Assembly: GCA_014896485.1 (NCBI GenBank)
Contig: JADBKH010000002.1
Coordinates: forward strand, 75,327 to 115,075
Reading direction: 5' to 3'
DNA length: 39,749 nt
From: Bacillota bacterium
GTDB taxonomy: Bacteria; Bacillota; Bacilli; Bu12
Below, in pieces: positions 39,269 to 39,749 of the stretch. The translations under genes and the position numbers were made by a program. Under the pieces are notes generated by a model. The model worked only from the letters and a program-made list of their open reading frames with translations. It searched no databases and had not been told where the DNA came from. Within the stretch, counting starts at the first letter, position 1. Every line of letters begins with the position of its first letter.

Positions 39269-39749
39269 ATGGATGAAATGAGGCAGAATTTTGGGTATGA
39301 ATTGCCTCCTGAGTTAAAGATGCTGAAGCAGGAAGTACATGACTTCATTCGTGAAGAGGTCATTCCCGTGGAACGGGAGCTGGATTTTGAAGCCGTTTCT
39401 CTCCCACCTGACAAGCTTGCGCCATTGCAGAAAAAGGCTCGGGACGCTGGCTTATGGTGTCTCGGTGCTCCAGAGGAGTTTGGTGGAGCCAATCTACCTA
39501 TCTTTGCTCAAACGATCATTGCAGAAGAGGCCTCCCAACACCGCAACGGAGCCTACAACCCTGGCCTCGGTGCTTTTGGTACAGAACCCCCTTACATCCT
39601 CTACGATGGCACGAAGGAGCAAATCGACCGGTACGTGATCCCAACCATCGAAGGTAAAAGAAGTGGTTTTGTCGCCATCACCGAGCCTAGCGGCGGTTCA
39701 GATCCTGCCAGGGCCATTCAGACGCGGGCCCGTAAGGTCGGTGATCATT
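39269..39749 (+). CDS. Acyl-CoA dehydrogenase, N-terminal part (cut by window end)
   Basis: From ATG 39269, with GAAGGGAG upstream, the frame is open to the window end (160 residues). It shows the N-terminal helical domain of FAD-dependent acyl-CoA dehydrogenases: LKMLKQEVHDFIREEVIPVE, LQKKARDAGLWCLGAPEEFG and the start of the beta domain with the FAD/substrate-binding VAITEPSGGSDPA. The last motif is the usual AxTEPxAGSD with SerGly for AlaGly. Unlike the MFS and CoA-transferase genes before it, this one has no frame breaks in the visible part. The set transporter, CoA-transferase, dehydrogenase suggests uptake, activation and oxidation of an acid. Confidence 0.93.
   Translation, partial: MDEMRQNFGYELPPELKMLKQEVHDFIREEVIPVERELDFEAVSLPPDKLAPLQKKARDAGLWCLGAPEEFGGANLPIFAQTIIAEEASQHRNGAYNPGLGAFGTEPPYILYDGTKEQIDRYVIPTIEGKRSGFVAITEPSGGSDPARAIQTRARKVGDH

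Overview
The window looks like a chromosomal segment of a moderately GC-rich Firmicute of the class Bacilli, perhaps Alicyclobacillaceae-like; the family is only a guess. The evidence is the run sigW-rsiW-cdaA-cdaR-glmM-glmS in the Bacillus order, a glmS self-cleaving ribozyme ahead of glmS, a Bacillus-type ClpP, and strong AGGAGG ribosome binding sites with many GTG and TTG starts. I see no tRNA, rRNA, insertion sequence, CRISPR array or phage gene.

Layout. 1-5145: a ferrous iron transporter gene (feoB, cut by the window edge), a small NifX-like protein, clpP, a broken formate/nitrite transporter gene, a small SPW-repeat membrane protein, and a 540-base non-coding stretch with repeats. 5146-12264 (minus strand): the envelope and c-di-AMP block (ECF sigma factor, anti-sigma factor, diadenylate cyclase, its regulator, phosphoglucosamine mutase, glucosamine-6-phosphate synthase). 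12264-17028: an AAA+ regulator divergent from a luciferase-like oxidoreductase, an acyl-CoA ligase and an AcuA-like acetyltransferase. The oxidoreductase and ligase genes carry look-alike promoters with look-alike upstream dyads. 17134-23465: a carbohydrate uptake and use operon (solute-binding lipoprotein, two permeases, zinc dehydrogenase, glycoside hydrolase).

23585-30262 (minus strand) is the most unusual part. Closely packed genes encode DUF4178, DUF350, an unrecognised protein of about 260 residues, a lipoprotein with a Gly/Pro/Ser-rich tail, and an 879-residue protein that appears to hold two complete glutathionylspermidine-synthase-like ATP-grasp modules in tandem. A family-5 uracil-DNA glycosylase and a membrane-anchored protein follow. 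This resembles the yjfIJKLMC-type amidoligase clusters of other bacteria, but with a duplicated, fused ligase and at least one unfamiliar component. The chemistry is unknown.

30449-33858: an acyl-CoA synthetase whose promoter spacer holds a TetR/FadR-like operator, a FabF-like ketosynthase and mscL. 33903-36399: an orphan helical protein, an ABC-2 permease without a visible ATPase, and a gene remnant. 36629-39749: a catabolic cluster (MFS transporter, CaiB/BaiF CoA-transferase, acyl-CoA dehydrogenase) in which the first two genes are broken by frameshifts and the third is intact as far as the window shows.
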